Positions 20,676 through 34,400 of a stretch of 64,000 nucleotides of DNA are shown piece after piece. Both the position numbers and the translations under genes were made by a program. The DNA comes from Halichondria panicea (lineage: Eukaryota > Porifera > Demospongiae > Suberitida > Halichondriidae): positions 992,001 through 1,056,000 of the forward strand of contig NC_087382.1 in the NCBI RefSeq assembly GCF_963675165.1. The letters are read 5' to 3'. The notes under the pieces are model-generated. The model saw only the letters and a list, made by a program, of their open reading frames with translations. It did no database searches and was not told the origin of the DNA. Positions within the stretch are counted from its first letter, which is position 1, and every line of letters begins with the position of its first letter.

Positions 20676-21419
20676 TGTACATATATATGGGTAAATAGTG
20701 ATCGCGGGCGTTGGCTCGCGACTATATCATACACTATCATACACAATTTACTATCCCGTGCCAATTATGAACGCTTGTGGCACTCATGACCATGACAAAC
20801 TTATTGACACTGAACTGAAGTGATCCTGTATCAGGAACAATGGAACAGGGTCACTAAAGTAGAAAGCTGTACCAGGAACATTGGAACAGGGTCACTAAAA
20901 TAGAAAGCTAGAATTATAGCTCCTGCTAGCTTAGCCAATTGTATCTGTTAGCTGACTCTGCAGTGGGATCCTACTCCATGCAGGACCTGGAGCCATACTT
21001 CTCTGAGACTCCAGGCTTCTTTGCTGTGACCCTAATCCACAGTGTATATATCTATACGTAGTACCACTACCTGTTCTCAGCATGTACTCCAGTTTTATTG
21101 CTCCTGAGTTGCTGTGCTAGACAGTTAAGACAAGATAACAACATCACTACATGTACTGCATTATATATTACTCTTCTGGTTTCTGTATAATCATGTCACC
21201 AGCCGAGGGTTTGCACTTTAGTGCTCTAGCATGCATGTAACTTGGTCTATATAATTATTGTACGTGCATTTACAATAAAACAACAAACTTACTTGTATCG
21301 ATTTTGCTGTTCAGACGGTGGGCTTCTAAAGAAAATTCTGAAAGTGCATGTATAAGCATAATTATACACACATTCTTTCAAAGTATATGCTACAGTTCCA
21401 ATCACAAATTAATGTATAA

Positions 21420-21628
21420 TACCGTATAGCAGGTAATTTTCGTGGGGTAAAATATTCGTTATTTTCGTGGGCAGGCTGACCTCCACAAAATTTTAACGTA
21501 GGCGTGGCTTATCGGAACGTAGGAATGCCGTGCAGCCACGAGACTAAACAAAATTTTTACTCACGAATACCACCGTTTCTCGAGTTGAACGAATTTTTTA
21601 CCCCACGAAACTTACCCGCTATACGGTA
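21420..21628. repeat. MITE, TACCGTATAGCAGG...CGTGGGG family
   Basis: Inverted ends TACCGTATAGCAGGTAATTT and complement; second member of the 18954-19169 family. Confidence 0.8.
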
Positions 21629-21823
21629 ATTATATTAGACACTATAGTTGATAAGATCTATACATGGGAAGTACATGGGAAGTACATGGGAAAAGTGCCT
21701 CAGAGCAGGTATACTATGCATAGGACTTAGTATACCTGCAAATTTACTTAGTATACCTATATAGTATTCCGTTGTCAAGTAATTGTATTGTAGTCAAGCG
21801 GTTTGCGCATGCGCACTAGTATC

Positions 21824-21958
21824 TAGACACTAGCTGTTTTGTCGGTGTCCATATGATTTAGAAGCCCTCAGCCACTTTAGTACCCTCGCTACGTTCAGGA
21901 TACTAAATCAGTGCCTTTGGGCTTCTAAATCCCATAGACACCTCCAAAACAGTGTCTA
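21824..21958. repeat. MITE, TAGACACTG...CAGTGTCTA family
   Basis: 135 bp with inverted ends and core CCCTCGCTACGTTC. Sister at 22132-22273. Confidence 0.75.
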
Positions 21959-22131
21959 ACTATTATTTATATCATGTTTGCCATAAATACTGAAATCTGA
22001 TTGGCTAAAGGAAGTGTTTTATCCAACTTAGAAAATCATGTACTTACTTAGAAAATCATGTAGCAAAGATTACATAAGAACATTCAAATATGATTGGCTA
22101 AATACTCATGGTTGCTATGATCTAAAATGCT

Positions 22132-22273
22132 TAGACACTGTTTAGGAAGTTTCCACATGATTTAGAAGTCCTCAGGGCTATATATATATATAGTAGAACC
22201 CTCACTGTGTTCGGGATACTACAACCAGCCCTTTGGGCTTCTAAATCATGTAGAAACTTCCTAAACAGTGTCT
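22132..22273. repeat. MITE, TAGACACTG...CAGTGTCTA family
   Basis: 142 bp with perfect terminal TAGACACTGTTTAGGAAGTT and complement. Confidence 0.8.
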
Positions 22274-24602
22274 AACTATTATTTAGTAATGCATGCATTA
22301 CTGTATGCCTACCGCATTACTCACCTAATGAATTGTTTTATCTTCTCCCAAACTGATAGAGTCACTGGTCTATATCGTAATAAACAATATAGTTTGATCT
22401 TATAATTGCAACATCAATATCAATTAAGAAGAATCTGAAAGCACCTAGGTGCTGATGCCTTGGTAGAGGCACCTAAACATTTGCATGCAACTTATATGCT
22501 GCATAGGGAATCTGGTGCAAATAGTGGGAAATGATCTATCATGCATGATTTGCTAAAAAGGATGCCAAAAGTTCAAAATCCATAATTAATGACTGGTGTG
22601 GTGCAGCTTTTTTCAGCCTTATTTCTCACTCTTACAGCTACTAATAGCTAGCGTACTATTATAGCTTAAAGATACACAATACGAAGTGTGAGTGTATATA
22701 TAATTGTACTAACGGGATAAAGATTTCATTCTTTAGGTCAGCAAGGTTGATCAATGGCTTTTCAGGGTTCCTCTCAGTTGACAGGTCAGATGGCAAACTG
22801 TCTTCATGGCCTTCAGGCATCTTACCTATACATTTTCTCGGTCACTAGCTGCATGTATATAAACTATTATTATTAGCTCTTACTCGATACAAGCGTATCT
22901 TTATTTAAAGCGCATGCTTTACTGGATGTTTTTCCATGCACTCTGAAAGGACACATTTGGTACGCTGTTATCTTGTCTGATCATGCTGAGAGAATTAATC
23001 AGTATGAGACAAGACTTGGACCCTTTTCCCTTTTTCAAACTTTGTGATGTAGAGAGGGTTGCATGCATGCTTGCCTTAGCGAATTATGCTAATAATCCAG
23101 TTTCTATACATAATAATTATGAATATACACTGCACTGCAGGATGCATATTCATGGTGAATAGCAGCATGCACACAATACCATCAGCGCACAAAAGAGTCA
23201 CTGCATACTGTAGAAACTGGATTATTAGCGCTTACTTGACTATAAGTGTATCTTTATTTTAAGCCCATGCTCAACTGCAGGCTTTTTATACTCGAATTGG
23301 AGCGCTTTCCCAATTATGCGAAGGTTATTAGTGAAATTTTAGAATTGATTCAGCTATCTATGAGCTAGTTAGCTTGTACAGTGCATGATAGCTATATAGC
23401 TGGTGATATCCATCTGGAAGGACCCTCTGCATGGGCATGCTGTTACCTTGTCTGATCATGCTGAGAGAATGTGAGACATGGATGAGGTCGATCCTTTTAT
23501 TCCAAGTTTCTGATCAATATGAATGTTTTTAAAATATGAATTTAAAGCTTATTATGAGCTGGTTGCAGGCCAAGAGTCTCTGTGTCTTGTCTGAGCCTTC
23601 GTTGCTGAGTGCATGTAGCTAGCTCTTGTGCCAATGCGCAGCTTTCACGAAAAGTGGGTCACTATATATATAGTATAGTACAAAAACTGTCTAAAAAAAC
23701 AAATAATTATCGTGCCGGTCCATGTGCATGACAGACAGACAGACACACACATGCACAGATAAAATCTCAACGTTTATCACTATGACGGGACTCGCTTCGC
23801 TCGTCTCAATAACTATGCATATAAATACGATAATTATACTGTATGGTGAAAATTACCATTTCCGATGCATGCAGAAAAGGGCATGTATATAGATAGGGCT
23901 TATATATAGTACTGATGATTGTTTTTTGGCTCACCACCATTTATAATATTAAGACACAAGCTGTTTGCACTGACACACAAATCCCTGTGTATGCGTTCCA
24001 CTAGATCATTCCGCGTTTGTAGTGCCTGTGGCAGAGCTGTAAAGACGAGTGTAGTATTCATAAACTCATTGATTCTGGTCGATGTATTCTTTAAGAAAGA
24101 CTCCAGATCTGTTGTAAATAAGATAATAGTTATGTGTTTCCTAATTAAAGTATCAGGCCAACAATAAAAGTAGACCACACATTATATACATGCAGGATTG
24201 GCAAATTTAAGAATGAAAATAAGTAATACCGTACCCTCGCGAAAATACGCCCACCCTTTTCTGAGAAGTTTAGGCTTATTAGGGGACTGGACGTTTAATC
24301 GCGAACAGCGAGTTTTCATTTGAATATACGACCATCCGCGGCCTCAAATCGAGGTTTACACTTTGCTCTATGACAATTCTCTATTTATTTCACATAGTAT
24401 GAACATTTCATTGACAACAACAATGTTGTACTCAGCCCCATGCAGGCCCACACATGCAGGTTTGTGAGACATGGAGGCATTCTTGGTGCAGCTGGATTGA
24501 TCAAGTAGCTTCTCTGTGTCACTGTATAGTGTAGCTGTATACTATAGTTACATATAGAGCTCACTAGCTAGAAATGAATTATTGGTGCTTTATAAACCAC
24601 AT
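22274..24602. other. Non-coding spacer
   Basis: No gene recognised. Two diverged direct repeats start near 22870 and 23220 (CAAGCGTATCTTTATTTAAA and CTTGTCTGATCATGCTGAGA). A 92-codon minus frame at 23900-24178 lacks family features. Confidence 0.5.
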
Positions 24603-25298
24603 TAGCCTCGTTCCCAGGCCTTACTTTTTCTTACTGTTGTCACTGTTCATCCATAAAATAATAAATAAATCATAAATCGTAAGAAAGACATAGAGTGAGG
24701 CAGCAAAGAAAGAAATGGGCGTACAGTTAAGAAAAAGTAAGGCCTGGTTTGGGAAATCGCGTGATCCACAAGGATTTTTATGAAATTGGGCAATATGTAG
24801 CCTACAATCATGATGTAAGGTATTCTCCCACGCATTCAGAGTTAATAATAAGACTGTATTGAGACAACCACCAAGCTATGGATGCTGCAAGTCTGTCAGA
24901 TAATGATGACTAAGCCGCTATTCTTAATCTATTCTAGTAGATCATCTAGCTAAGCCTAAGGTATAGCTAGCTATAAGTGCTTGCAAACTTCCAGTTCCAA
25001 GTCCATGTCCAGCTTGCTGCAGGGAAAGTTTTATTAGTCATAGATCTCTGCGTGGGCAGTCCAACATCTCTAGCTCAGCATGCCCACGCTCATTTTCACC
25101 CTTCTACCACCCTTCTACCCTCACGCGACTTCATGATACAGGCTCTCCTTTGTCCTAACTCTACGTCTATTTCTTTCTTTATTCCTCCAATTAATACCGT
25201 ATTTTATCTCATTGAACGATTAATACAGTATTTTATGTTATTGAAGGATTGTGATAAAGAACAGAAAAAAAAGAGAAAGGAGAGCCTGTGTAGAGGCT
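24603..25298. repeat. Right arm of an inverted duplication
   Basis: Reverse complement of 19243-20257 without the 19637-19962 element. The spacer between arms is about 4.3 kb. Confidence 0.8.
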
Positions 25299-25299
25299 A

Positions 25300-27100
25300 C
25301 ATTAACATTACTGTTTATGTCTAGTTTGTTTTGGGGAGGAAGATGCTTCTCTACTATGATCATAATTATTATGATTATATAAGTCATCTGGGTGCCTGGT
25401 TGAGTTGCACAGCCTGTAGTGTTCGTGTTTTATAGTGACCTCATCAAAACTCAGAGGAAATGAGGCCTACAAAATGACGTTATAAAGAAAGGATGGATCT
25501 GCATAGAGGTTAGATATCAAAGTTTACAATGTGCCAGACGGCATATAGTAATATATACTGCATGTTCGTGTGTTTGTTCCATCCAGCTCTAACTATAACT
25601 GCTCTAATAATTATATTACAGTAAGTATAGGTTGTACATAGGATTGACAGTGCAGTTGTGTGTGTTTTCTGAAGAATAGATACTGACTGAACAAACTATT
25701 GGGTTCTGTTGTTTTTATCTTCTTGTCACTTTCACTAAAAAAATTTCATTCCATCTTTTGAGAACTTCATGCAAATTATTTGTTACTTCCTGTAGAATAA
25801 TACGCCTACTTCCTGTAGAATAAGTGCGCTTCCTGTAGATCATGATTCCATGTACCCTACTGCATGTTTTTAGCCAATCAGAGATGATGTAATGTATATA
25901 ATGAAAGCGCCACGTGGCTACGTGCTGATGCCTCGGTGGAGATGCCAAAGCTACATAACATAAAGCTACTATATAATAGCTTTTATTCAGTCCAATAATT
26001 ACAATCATGCATGCAAACTCAAAGAGTGGGTAATGATCGATCATGATTGCTGTTAAAAACGATCGATGCTAAAGTTCAAGTCTAAAATTAATGACTGCCG
26101 TCTGCAGAGCCTTGCAGCTCTCTTCTCACTCTTGCAGCTACCAATAGCTAGCGTTCTAGTGCAGAGCTAACTACTAAGTAGAGTAGCAACATTCGGTAAA
26201 CAAGTTTGGCTGTGTGCTCTTCTGAAAAGGCTGCAATGGCATTCTAAGTAAGCAAAACTATAGGCATAACTCGAGAACGAAGCATTATTTTTCAAATCCA
26301 CGAATTAAAATCCAAGTAAACATGACTAGAAGCCTATAGAAACTCTTACTTGCACTTGATTCATCCTTGAGCAGCTGTAGCAGTCTACATACACAGACAC
26401 ACAAACACACTACCGTATACCTCGCTTGCGCATGCGCACCGAGGCATAATGAGTTCCAGTGTGTTGTCAACTAGCCTCGAGTCCAGGCCGCAAATAACAA
26501 GACCGGCTGCTATAAGGCTATAATTATACAGTAGAAAAAAAGTAGGGCCGGGAACAGTGACAAAGCAACACGCATGCACATTGAGGTCTCATCAAAGGGC
26601 GTGTCTCTTACTAATAAACTCAACACGCGCGAACTCTTAACAAAAATTTTTAGGCGTGGTTTACCTGAGTGCATGCAGTACAGTGCATGTGAAGAAGTTT
26701 TGTTGCACTGAGATCAAAGGAAACATATATTTCACAGTTCCTGATTGTGCCTTAGATATTGGCATAGCGGTTGATATTGGCACAGTTAAAAAACCAGTAA
26801 CACAAGTTGAAGTTAACTGTGGTCAGCATTATATATATTCATGACATCTGGTGCATGTTCAGCACACCACACAAGCATGCAGTTAAAAACTATAGGTGTC
26901 CTATAAAAGGAGTGATAATGTAGATGGAAAGCAATGTACAAATCAGTTGCTAACACACAACTTCACTCATGCGCATATTGGATGTATTGACTCAGTATAA
27001 TAATTGTGCCGTTTTCCCTGGCAGTGTCACAACTATTACATAATCAGCGAACAAATTCAAGGCAAACAATGTTTACTACGAAAATTCCCGTACATACGGT
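25300..27100. other. Non-coding spacer with dispersed repeats
   Basis: Includes a minus-oriented copy (26258-26446) of the ATGCCTCGGTGCGCATGCGC repeat family and a TAGCCTCGAGTCCAGGCCGC element end at 26475. No gene recognised. Confidence 0.5.
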
Positions 27101-27105
27101 AACAA

Positions 27106-28369
27106 TTAGCCTAGGGGCCCTGAATCAATCATCATACCAGTTTCAAATTCACGAGGTCCAAAAGTATCCAATGGTTTTTGTATTCTTGAGACACAGTCTT
27201 CTTTAAATTTCTCGAGCATCTTCTTCACTTCTTTGGTAACCTTCTCCTTTAAAGTGCCAGTCTGCATTAATTATTCGTTATGCAATAAAAGATTAGACAG
27301 GGTGTAAAGGTAACATAGAGTTACATACTAAACATTCGTGGTCGAGCAATGCATGTCAGTTCGTGGGATATACTTTCGTAGTTGCTGCGTGCACTTGTAG
27401 GTAAACATAATAGTCAATGTCGTTTCATTCGTCGGTAAAATATTTGTACTTAGAAATTGTGCTTACAAACAAATCCTGATCGAATTGTTTCTCCAGATCC
27501 TGACATATTTCCTTTTGAGTAGGCTCTGATAGGCAGTGAGACAATTCTTCTTTCTTCGCAACTGCTTTAGCTAACACAGACTGTATGCAAGTTAACTCTT
27601 CATCTTGGCCTACATTTACATGAAGTTTAAAAGTGCAGTCTATTAACTCAATTACCTTTCATTATTTTGCTTATTCTGTCAGTATGTATTTGCAACTCGG
27701 ATGAAGCAAAAGTTAGACAGTAGTTATATCCGATAAGCACCTTAGTTCTCCAAGTTGATACACACGTGTCCCTCATAATTTTTTTAATCCTATATATAAT
27801 AATTATGAGCGAAACAGACACAAAGGTATTGAATCATTGCATGATAATACGTGTAATAATTATTATACCTGGCTGCCAGGACGAGTAGACCACTAGCATC
27901 TTCAAGATGTCTAACAATTCCTGATGAAGATAAGTCTTGAAGAGATTGGTGGGGGCTCATTCCTTGTCCAGTTTTCTCTATCTCCAGATACGGATAGTTG
28001 TACAAGGATCGGATTGCATTTTCTTTGTGTTTTCCCTCTTCCTCTAAAGATGTGTCAGCAAGACGTCTACTATTTTGGTACCATACACAGCTGATAGGTA
28101 GGACAATGTCCGTACTGATTTTGCACATGGGAATGCTGGTTACTTTGCTGATACTTTCACACATGATCTTGATCAATTCTTCAAGCTTCTTTTTGTCAGA
28201 CTTTTCCATAGTTTGGTAAGCAAAATCCATTTTGGTGATAGCTACAATCAACCGTCCGTCAAAAAATGCACCTGTGAGTGAAAAATTAAATCACTTAACG
28301 AATTCAGTATTATGCCTCGGTGCGCATGCGCAAGCGAGGTACACGGTAGTGTGTTTGTGTGTCAGGCTG

Positions 28370-28436
<67 letters not shown>

Positions 28437-31400
28437 ATGTGTGTGTGTGTGTGTGTGTGCATGTGTGTGTAGACTGCTATACAGCTGCTCAAAGATCAAT
28501 CAAGTGCAAGTAAGAGTTTCTATAGGCTTCTAGTAATGATTTTAATCCGTGGATTTGCAAATTAATGTTTCGTTCTCGAGTTATGCCTAGTTTTGCTTAC
28601 TTAGAATCCAGTGGGGGGCTTTGGGGGCTTGAGTACCCCCTGGCCTTGATGACAAGCCTGAAGGATAAAATCTAGGGCTATAGCTATTCTGGATAGCATA
28701 GCGGTTACATTATCATGGCCCCACCCATGCATGTAGTTTAATACTGAGCGCGCATGAACAGTTATTATTGATGAGTCATACAGGAAACAATCGTGATTTG
28801 CTGCAGAATAGCTAGGCTTGAAAAACAGATGACCTTTTTTTTAGTAAATATTTTGGTGACTTTTTAGCTCCCCCTATCAAAATACCTGGAATGTTCAGCA
28901 GCAGCAGAGGACCATTGGATTTGCATGAAACACCAAGTTCACAATTTTAACCTTATTATGCCAGCATAATGATCGATCTGTTGTCTTCGATAGGATAATT
29001 ATAATTATAGGAAATGATGATTATTGCCTTTCTAACGACCTACGTATAGCCTATTATGCCCCAAACTATGCCAGCATAATTTACCAGGGCCTACTTATGC
29101 ATGCAAATTAAGTTAAAGAAACGCCTGCAGTTCACTGTACTGGAATTTCAAGAAACGCTAAGTGATGAACACTAAAAACAATTTACTGACAGAAGAAATG
29201 TATTGTGCTGCATGTCATGTGATCCAGTGATCTTCATAAACTCATTGTTCTAATACCGTTTGACCTTCTGCATGTGCGTACGTGCGCGAGAAAATAACTA
29301 ATTAAATGACAAAGGTATAGTGTTAATTTAACAAAGAAATTCACTTTATAGCAGTGTTAATTCAGCATTCACTTTGCTATTTTGACATAGAAGTACAATA
29401 AATTGGTGAAATTCAGATGACATAATACTTTGTTGTTTTGACATAATTTCTTTGCTTGAATGACAAAACATTGTAGGTTGTTTTACCTTTGTCATTCTAA
29501 CAAATATTATTCTGTCATGTGAGATTCATCACCGGGACAAACTTTTGTTTGTTAAATTAACTCAGCTCAGGTTAGTGTAGCCATAGATTGAATAGGGAGA
29601 GGGATTGGAAACGGAAGTTACCTCGAATTATATCCGCGCTACGCCGGGGTTTAATCGAGGCTGTGTATCTAATGTTGGTAAAATCTTGTCTGCTAGATTA
29701 TACTGCATTTGTACTAAAACTTGCACTTCCAACTGACACTTGAGACCATATGGGACACAGCACACCGATGAGTTGCACAGTCTTAGCTATATTAGAAGCA
29801 TTCTAGGTACATAAAGATCTCATAGCATGTTTTGTACCTCTAGCTCTCTTCACAAAAGTCAAAAATGTATTTTTTCTTTTTCAACTGATGCTCACCATTA
29901 GGGGGCATGAGAATGACATTTTAGGGGGGCTCTGAATATCTTGTAGTGATCATAATTCATGAAACATTGTTTCCCGCGTGTTGAGCAACCGTAACACAGA
30001 TTGACATCAAAGGCTCTCTGGTGCCATGCTGCAAATTCAATGTAAAATGTCACGTGACGCTACTTCCGTTTCCAATCCCTCTCCCTATTCAATCTATGGT
30101 GTAGAGTAAGTAACCTATCTTCGCCAGATACCTATAATCGGCGGCTATTGCTTGAAGCACAAGACGATTTTGCACAAAACTAACTACATGGACCTACAGA
30201 TGGGTAAGAAAGTAACAGCTCCCAAAAATTTGGAAAGAATAACTCGCTTGCGGACGGAGTGGTGGTCATGAGAATTGAGCTGCCGAATTGATCAATTGTC
30301 GTCAGTGAGACATTTATCTCCGTCTTTGCACGCTTATTAAGTACTGAAACTACAGCACTAAACAATACTTCTTGGCACAACTCTAACTAGTGAGCACTAC
30401 TTGCAGGCAAAGCAGCGTTAGCTGCAGATCGAGCCCCACCCAGCTAGGCATGACGAATATTTTGCAAAAAATAATGCTGATTCAGCAATAATTATGCACA
30501 TAATCTTCAGTGCGGCCTGGAATCGAGGCTAATCCCTTTAATTATTGCTGACTGTGTACAATTGTTGCTGAATCAGCATTATTTTTTGCAAAATATTCGT
30601 CATGCCTAGCTGGGTGGGGCTCGATCTGCAGCTAACGCTGCTTTGCCTGCAAGTAGTGCTCACTAGTTAGAGTTGTGCCAAGAAGTATTGTTTAGTGCTG
30701 GTAGTTTCAGTACTTAGTAAGCGTGCAGAGACGGAGATAAATGTCTCACTGACAACAATTGATCAATTCGGCAGCTCACTTCTCATGACCACCACTCCGT
30801 CCGCAAGCGAGTTATTCTTTCCAAATTTTTGGGAGCTGTTACTTTCTTACTCATCTGTAGGTCCATGTAGTTAGTTTTGTGCAAAATCGTCTTGTGCTTC
30901 GAGTAATAGCCGCCGATTATAGGTATCTGGCGAAGATTGGTTACTTACTCTAGCTGATTATCTTGCTGAGCACTCCCTTTCTTCCCAATCTTGCTGCAGT
31001 TAGCTAACTAGTAGGCAAGCAAAACGATTAAGTCCCTAAACTGTGAGCTATTTTGGTCTAAATCTATAGACAGTTCTTGTTCTTTGCTAAACTAGCTTCT
31101 TCTAAACATCAGGCCACACCTAGAGAAGTCAATTATGACGTCATAATTAAGAGGCGTGGCTTCCGGTCAAAATGTCGGCGCTGCGGCTGATGGGTTTTGC
31201 CCAGAGGAGGTACCCCAATGTCAAAAGGTCACTAATTAAAACATCACGTGGGCTTATGTTTTACATGTAAAACTGAGTTTACCCTCGCGCCCCAGGGTTT
31301 ATACACCACCACTAGCTTCATCCTCTTCATAATCATAGCAGAAAAATCAGTTGAGCTATCGCGCCCCAGACGAAACAGCTTGAGAGAAGAGATCTCAGAT

Positions 31401-34400
31401 TTAATTGCAACCTTTGACCTTTGATTGCATTCTTCGAAACCACAAGATATGGAAAATTAGCCTTCTGTAGCTAGGGTATAAATTTTGATGTACTGGTTTG
31501 TTGCACTGGATAAAACTAGGTATAGCAAGCTTTCCAAACAAGCAAATAAACGGTCAAGAGCAACAGAAACGGTAGCTGCTATAATCCAAGCAAAGGTCAA
31601 GAACCCAGGACAAGATGATTAATGTTTCATTAAAAGTGACCCTGTTGACCTTGGCTTACCTCCTCTGGGTTTTGCCCCCTCTTCCAAAAAATCCTGGCTA
31701 CGCTCCTGCCTTTTTTTGTAAAATTAACTGTTTTGAAACCTCCCTTTCAACATTCCTGGATCCACCACTGCTCTAGGCTGCACTGTATAATGCGACAGGG
31801 CATGTATAGTAGTATTATTGCTGTAACTCCTCTACACTATAGAGTTGGCATTCTTTTTAGCAGTATAAGCATTAGCCTAGTTGCGGTACTTTCATTTTAC
31901 ATACAATACATAATTATGATGGTGCAAAAATATCCATTTAAATTGCTGCTTGTTTCCTTAGAATTGAGTGTGAACATCTATTGTGCCTGGATATCGATGC
32001 CTTTAATCCATTAACCAAACCGACTTTTGATAAACTAAAGCCAACAGAGGGGTGCATGTCAGTGGGTGGTTCCCTCAATGCGCATTGTCTGTTATTGAAT
32101 GATATACAGAGAAATAAGTACGGGTCTGGGTGGTATCGCGACTGTACCCAGAATATTGTACAGTACGTGAATCACTGATTCACACCACATGCACGCGTGC
32201 AGTTATACTCTCAAAACAAAAATAAGTTAACATACTTCTATCACTAGTATTTAGATCCCTGAAGAAATCAGCATTCACAACTCCTCCAATACTGTCAGTT
32301 GTAGTGAGAAACACATATGCTGCACTGGAGGCCACAGCTGCCATGGCAACCTTTTGAACACACTTGCTGTCCTCTCCAAGCCCAGGGTTATCGAGGAGAC
32401 ACACTTGCCATCCTTCCTCCACTCCACCAAACAACTCAGGAGCTGACACTCTCAGAACCACACTGTCAGGTACCTGCATGATATAAGTTTCAGTAGAGCC
32501 AGCTGCTATTATTTAGTAGATGGCATATACCGTACAGATCTCGGCGACTTATAGCACCAACAATTATAACTTCACACTGTTAGGAAATTGCTGCATTTGG
32601 GTGTTATATATATAGCCGCATGCAGGAGGTATATAAATATTGTGTGTGTGCAGGGTTCATCTAGTGGGGAGGGGGGGGGGGGCAGGGGTGAATGTTCCCC
32701 CAAAAATGCTCGATCAGCTTCCCCCCAAGAATAATGACATTATTTTGCCTCGGTGCGCATGCGCAAGTGAGGTATACAGTAGTGTGTTTGTGTGTCTGTC
32801 TGTCTGTCTGCATATTGTGTGTGTGTCTGTGTAAACTGCTACAACTGCTCAAGGATCAATGAAGTGCAAGTAAGAGTTTCTGTAGTTCCTGTAGTTTCTG
32901 TAGTTTCTGTATAGTAGTCATGTTTTCTTGGATTTTAATTTGTGGATTTGCAAAATAATGCTTCGTTCTCGAGTTATGTCTAGTTTTGCTTATACTTTGA
33001 ATACCATTGCAGCCTTTTCAGATAAGTGCGTAGCAAAACTTGTCCATAGAGTGTTGCTATTCTACTTCGTAGTTAGCTCTGCACTGGAACGCTATACCTA
33101 TTGGTAGCTGCAAGAGTGAGAAGAGAGCTGCAAGGCTCTATACTGATGCAGCCATTAATTTTTAGACTTGGACTTTTGGCATTGAGTTTCCCTATGGTCT
33201 CTGTTTTTCCTAGCAGCAAATTTTCATCATGATAAGTATATATTATAGTAGCTTTATACACTGTAAAAACTAGTGGGTCATTGTAACATACTAGTGAGTC
33301 ATTTAAACTCATGAGCAGTAGGTCACACACGGGTCGGATGGTTATGTCGATTTTGACTCACTTTAAACGAAATATCCCGTATGTTCAACTGAAGATGCAG
33401 TGGCGTAGCCAGGGGGTGGCAAAGGGGACAAATGCCCCCCCTTTTCCTGGATCTCTACTATACTCATGCAGCTCAGGTTAGTGTATCTGATTATCTTGCT
33501 GAGCACTCCCTTTCTTTCGAATTTTGATGCAGTTAGCTAGGCAAGCAAAACAATTTAATCTCTAAACTGTGAGCTATTCTGGTCTAGACAGTTCTTGTTC
33601 TTTGCTAAGTTAGCTAGCTAGCTTCTCTAGCAAATAAAACATCAGGCCACACCCAACTAAATAATTATGATGTCACAATTAAGAAGCGTGGCTTCCGGTC
33701 AAAATTTCGGCGCTGCGCGGCTGATAAGTTTTGCACTCTCTTCCAAAAAATCCTGGCTACGCTCCTGAGATGGGTAAGTTAAACCCATGCAGTACAAGAG
33801 TCATATTAACCTTCTCAGTGAGTTCATAATAATACAGTATTGTGTCTAAATTACCCACCCTAAAATAATTACCCAGTCTATATAACCATGCATTTGGAGG
33901 CACTATACAAACATGTCAGATGCTACAGTACTTCATAACTGTGCTAATCTGGTTGGGAGAAGTTTGTATGCTAGTGCATGCCGCCATTGACATAATTATG
34001 GTTATGAAGTATATATAGTCCTATGTAAGGGTGTAGATTAGTCTTAATATGCTTCAGCAAGTGATCTGCAAAATGTACATACCTCTGGAGTATGAGCTAG
34101 ATAACTAGCTGCACTGTAAACAATAGCAGACTAAATTAGTGGGCGTGGCTCCAGCTATCAGGACTAGAGATCAATATTAATGAGAGCTGCATATGTATGT
34201 AATGTATGTATACAGGTACTGATCATGAGCATCCGGTCAGTTCTACCCTATGGGTAACAGCAATGCAAGACGAGAGTATCACACTTCAGTGATTCATTTG
34301 AAAGTTACATGTTATCAACACAATACTAGAGTAAACCACTGATTATCGAACACGTGCTATTTTCGAACGCTTGTTCTCGAGGACAGTGGCTCAGAGCACT

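Noticed and set aside
28310-28533. Open frames of Cys-Val or His-Thr repeats
   Set aside because: They translate a (GT)n microsatellite on both strands; same for 32640-32852 and 35904-35930.
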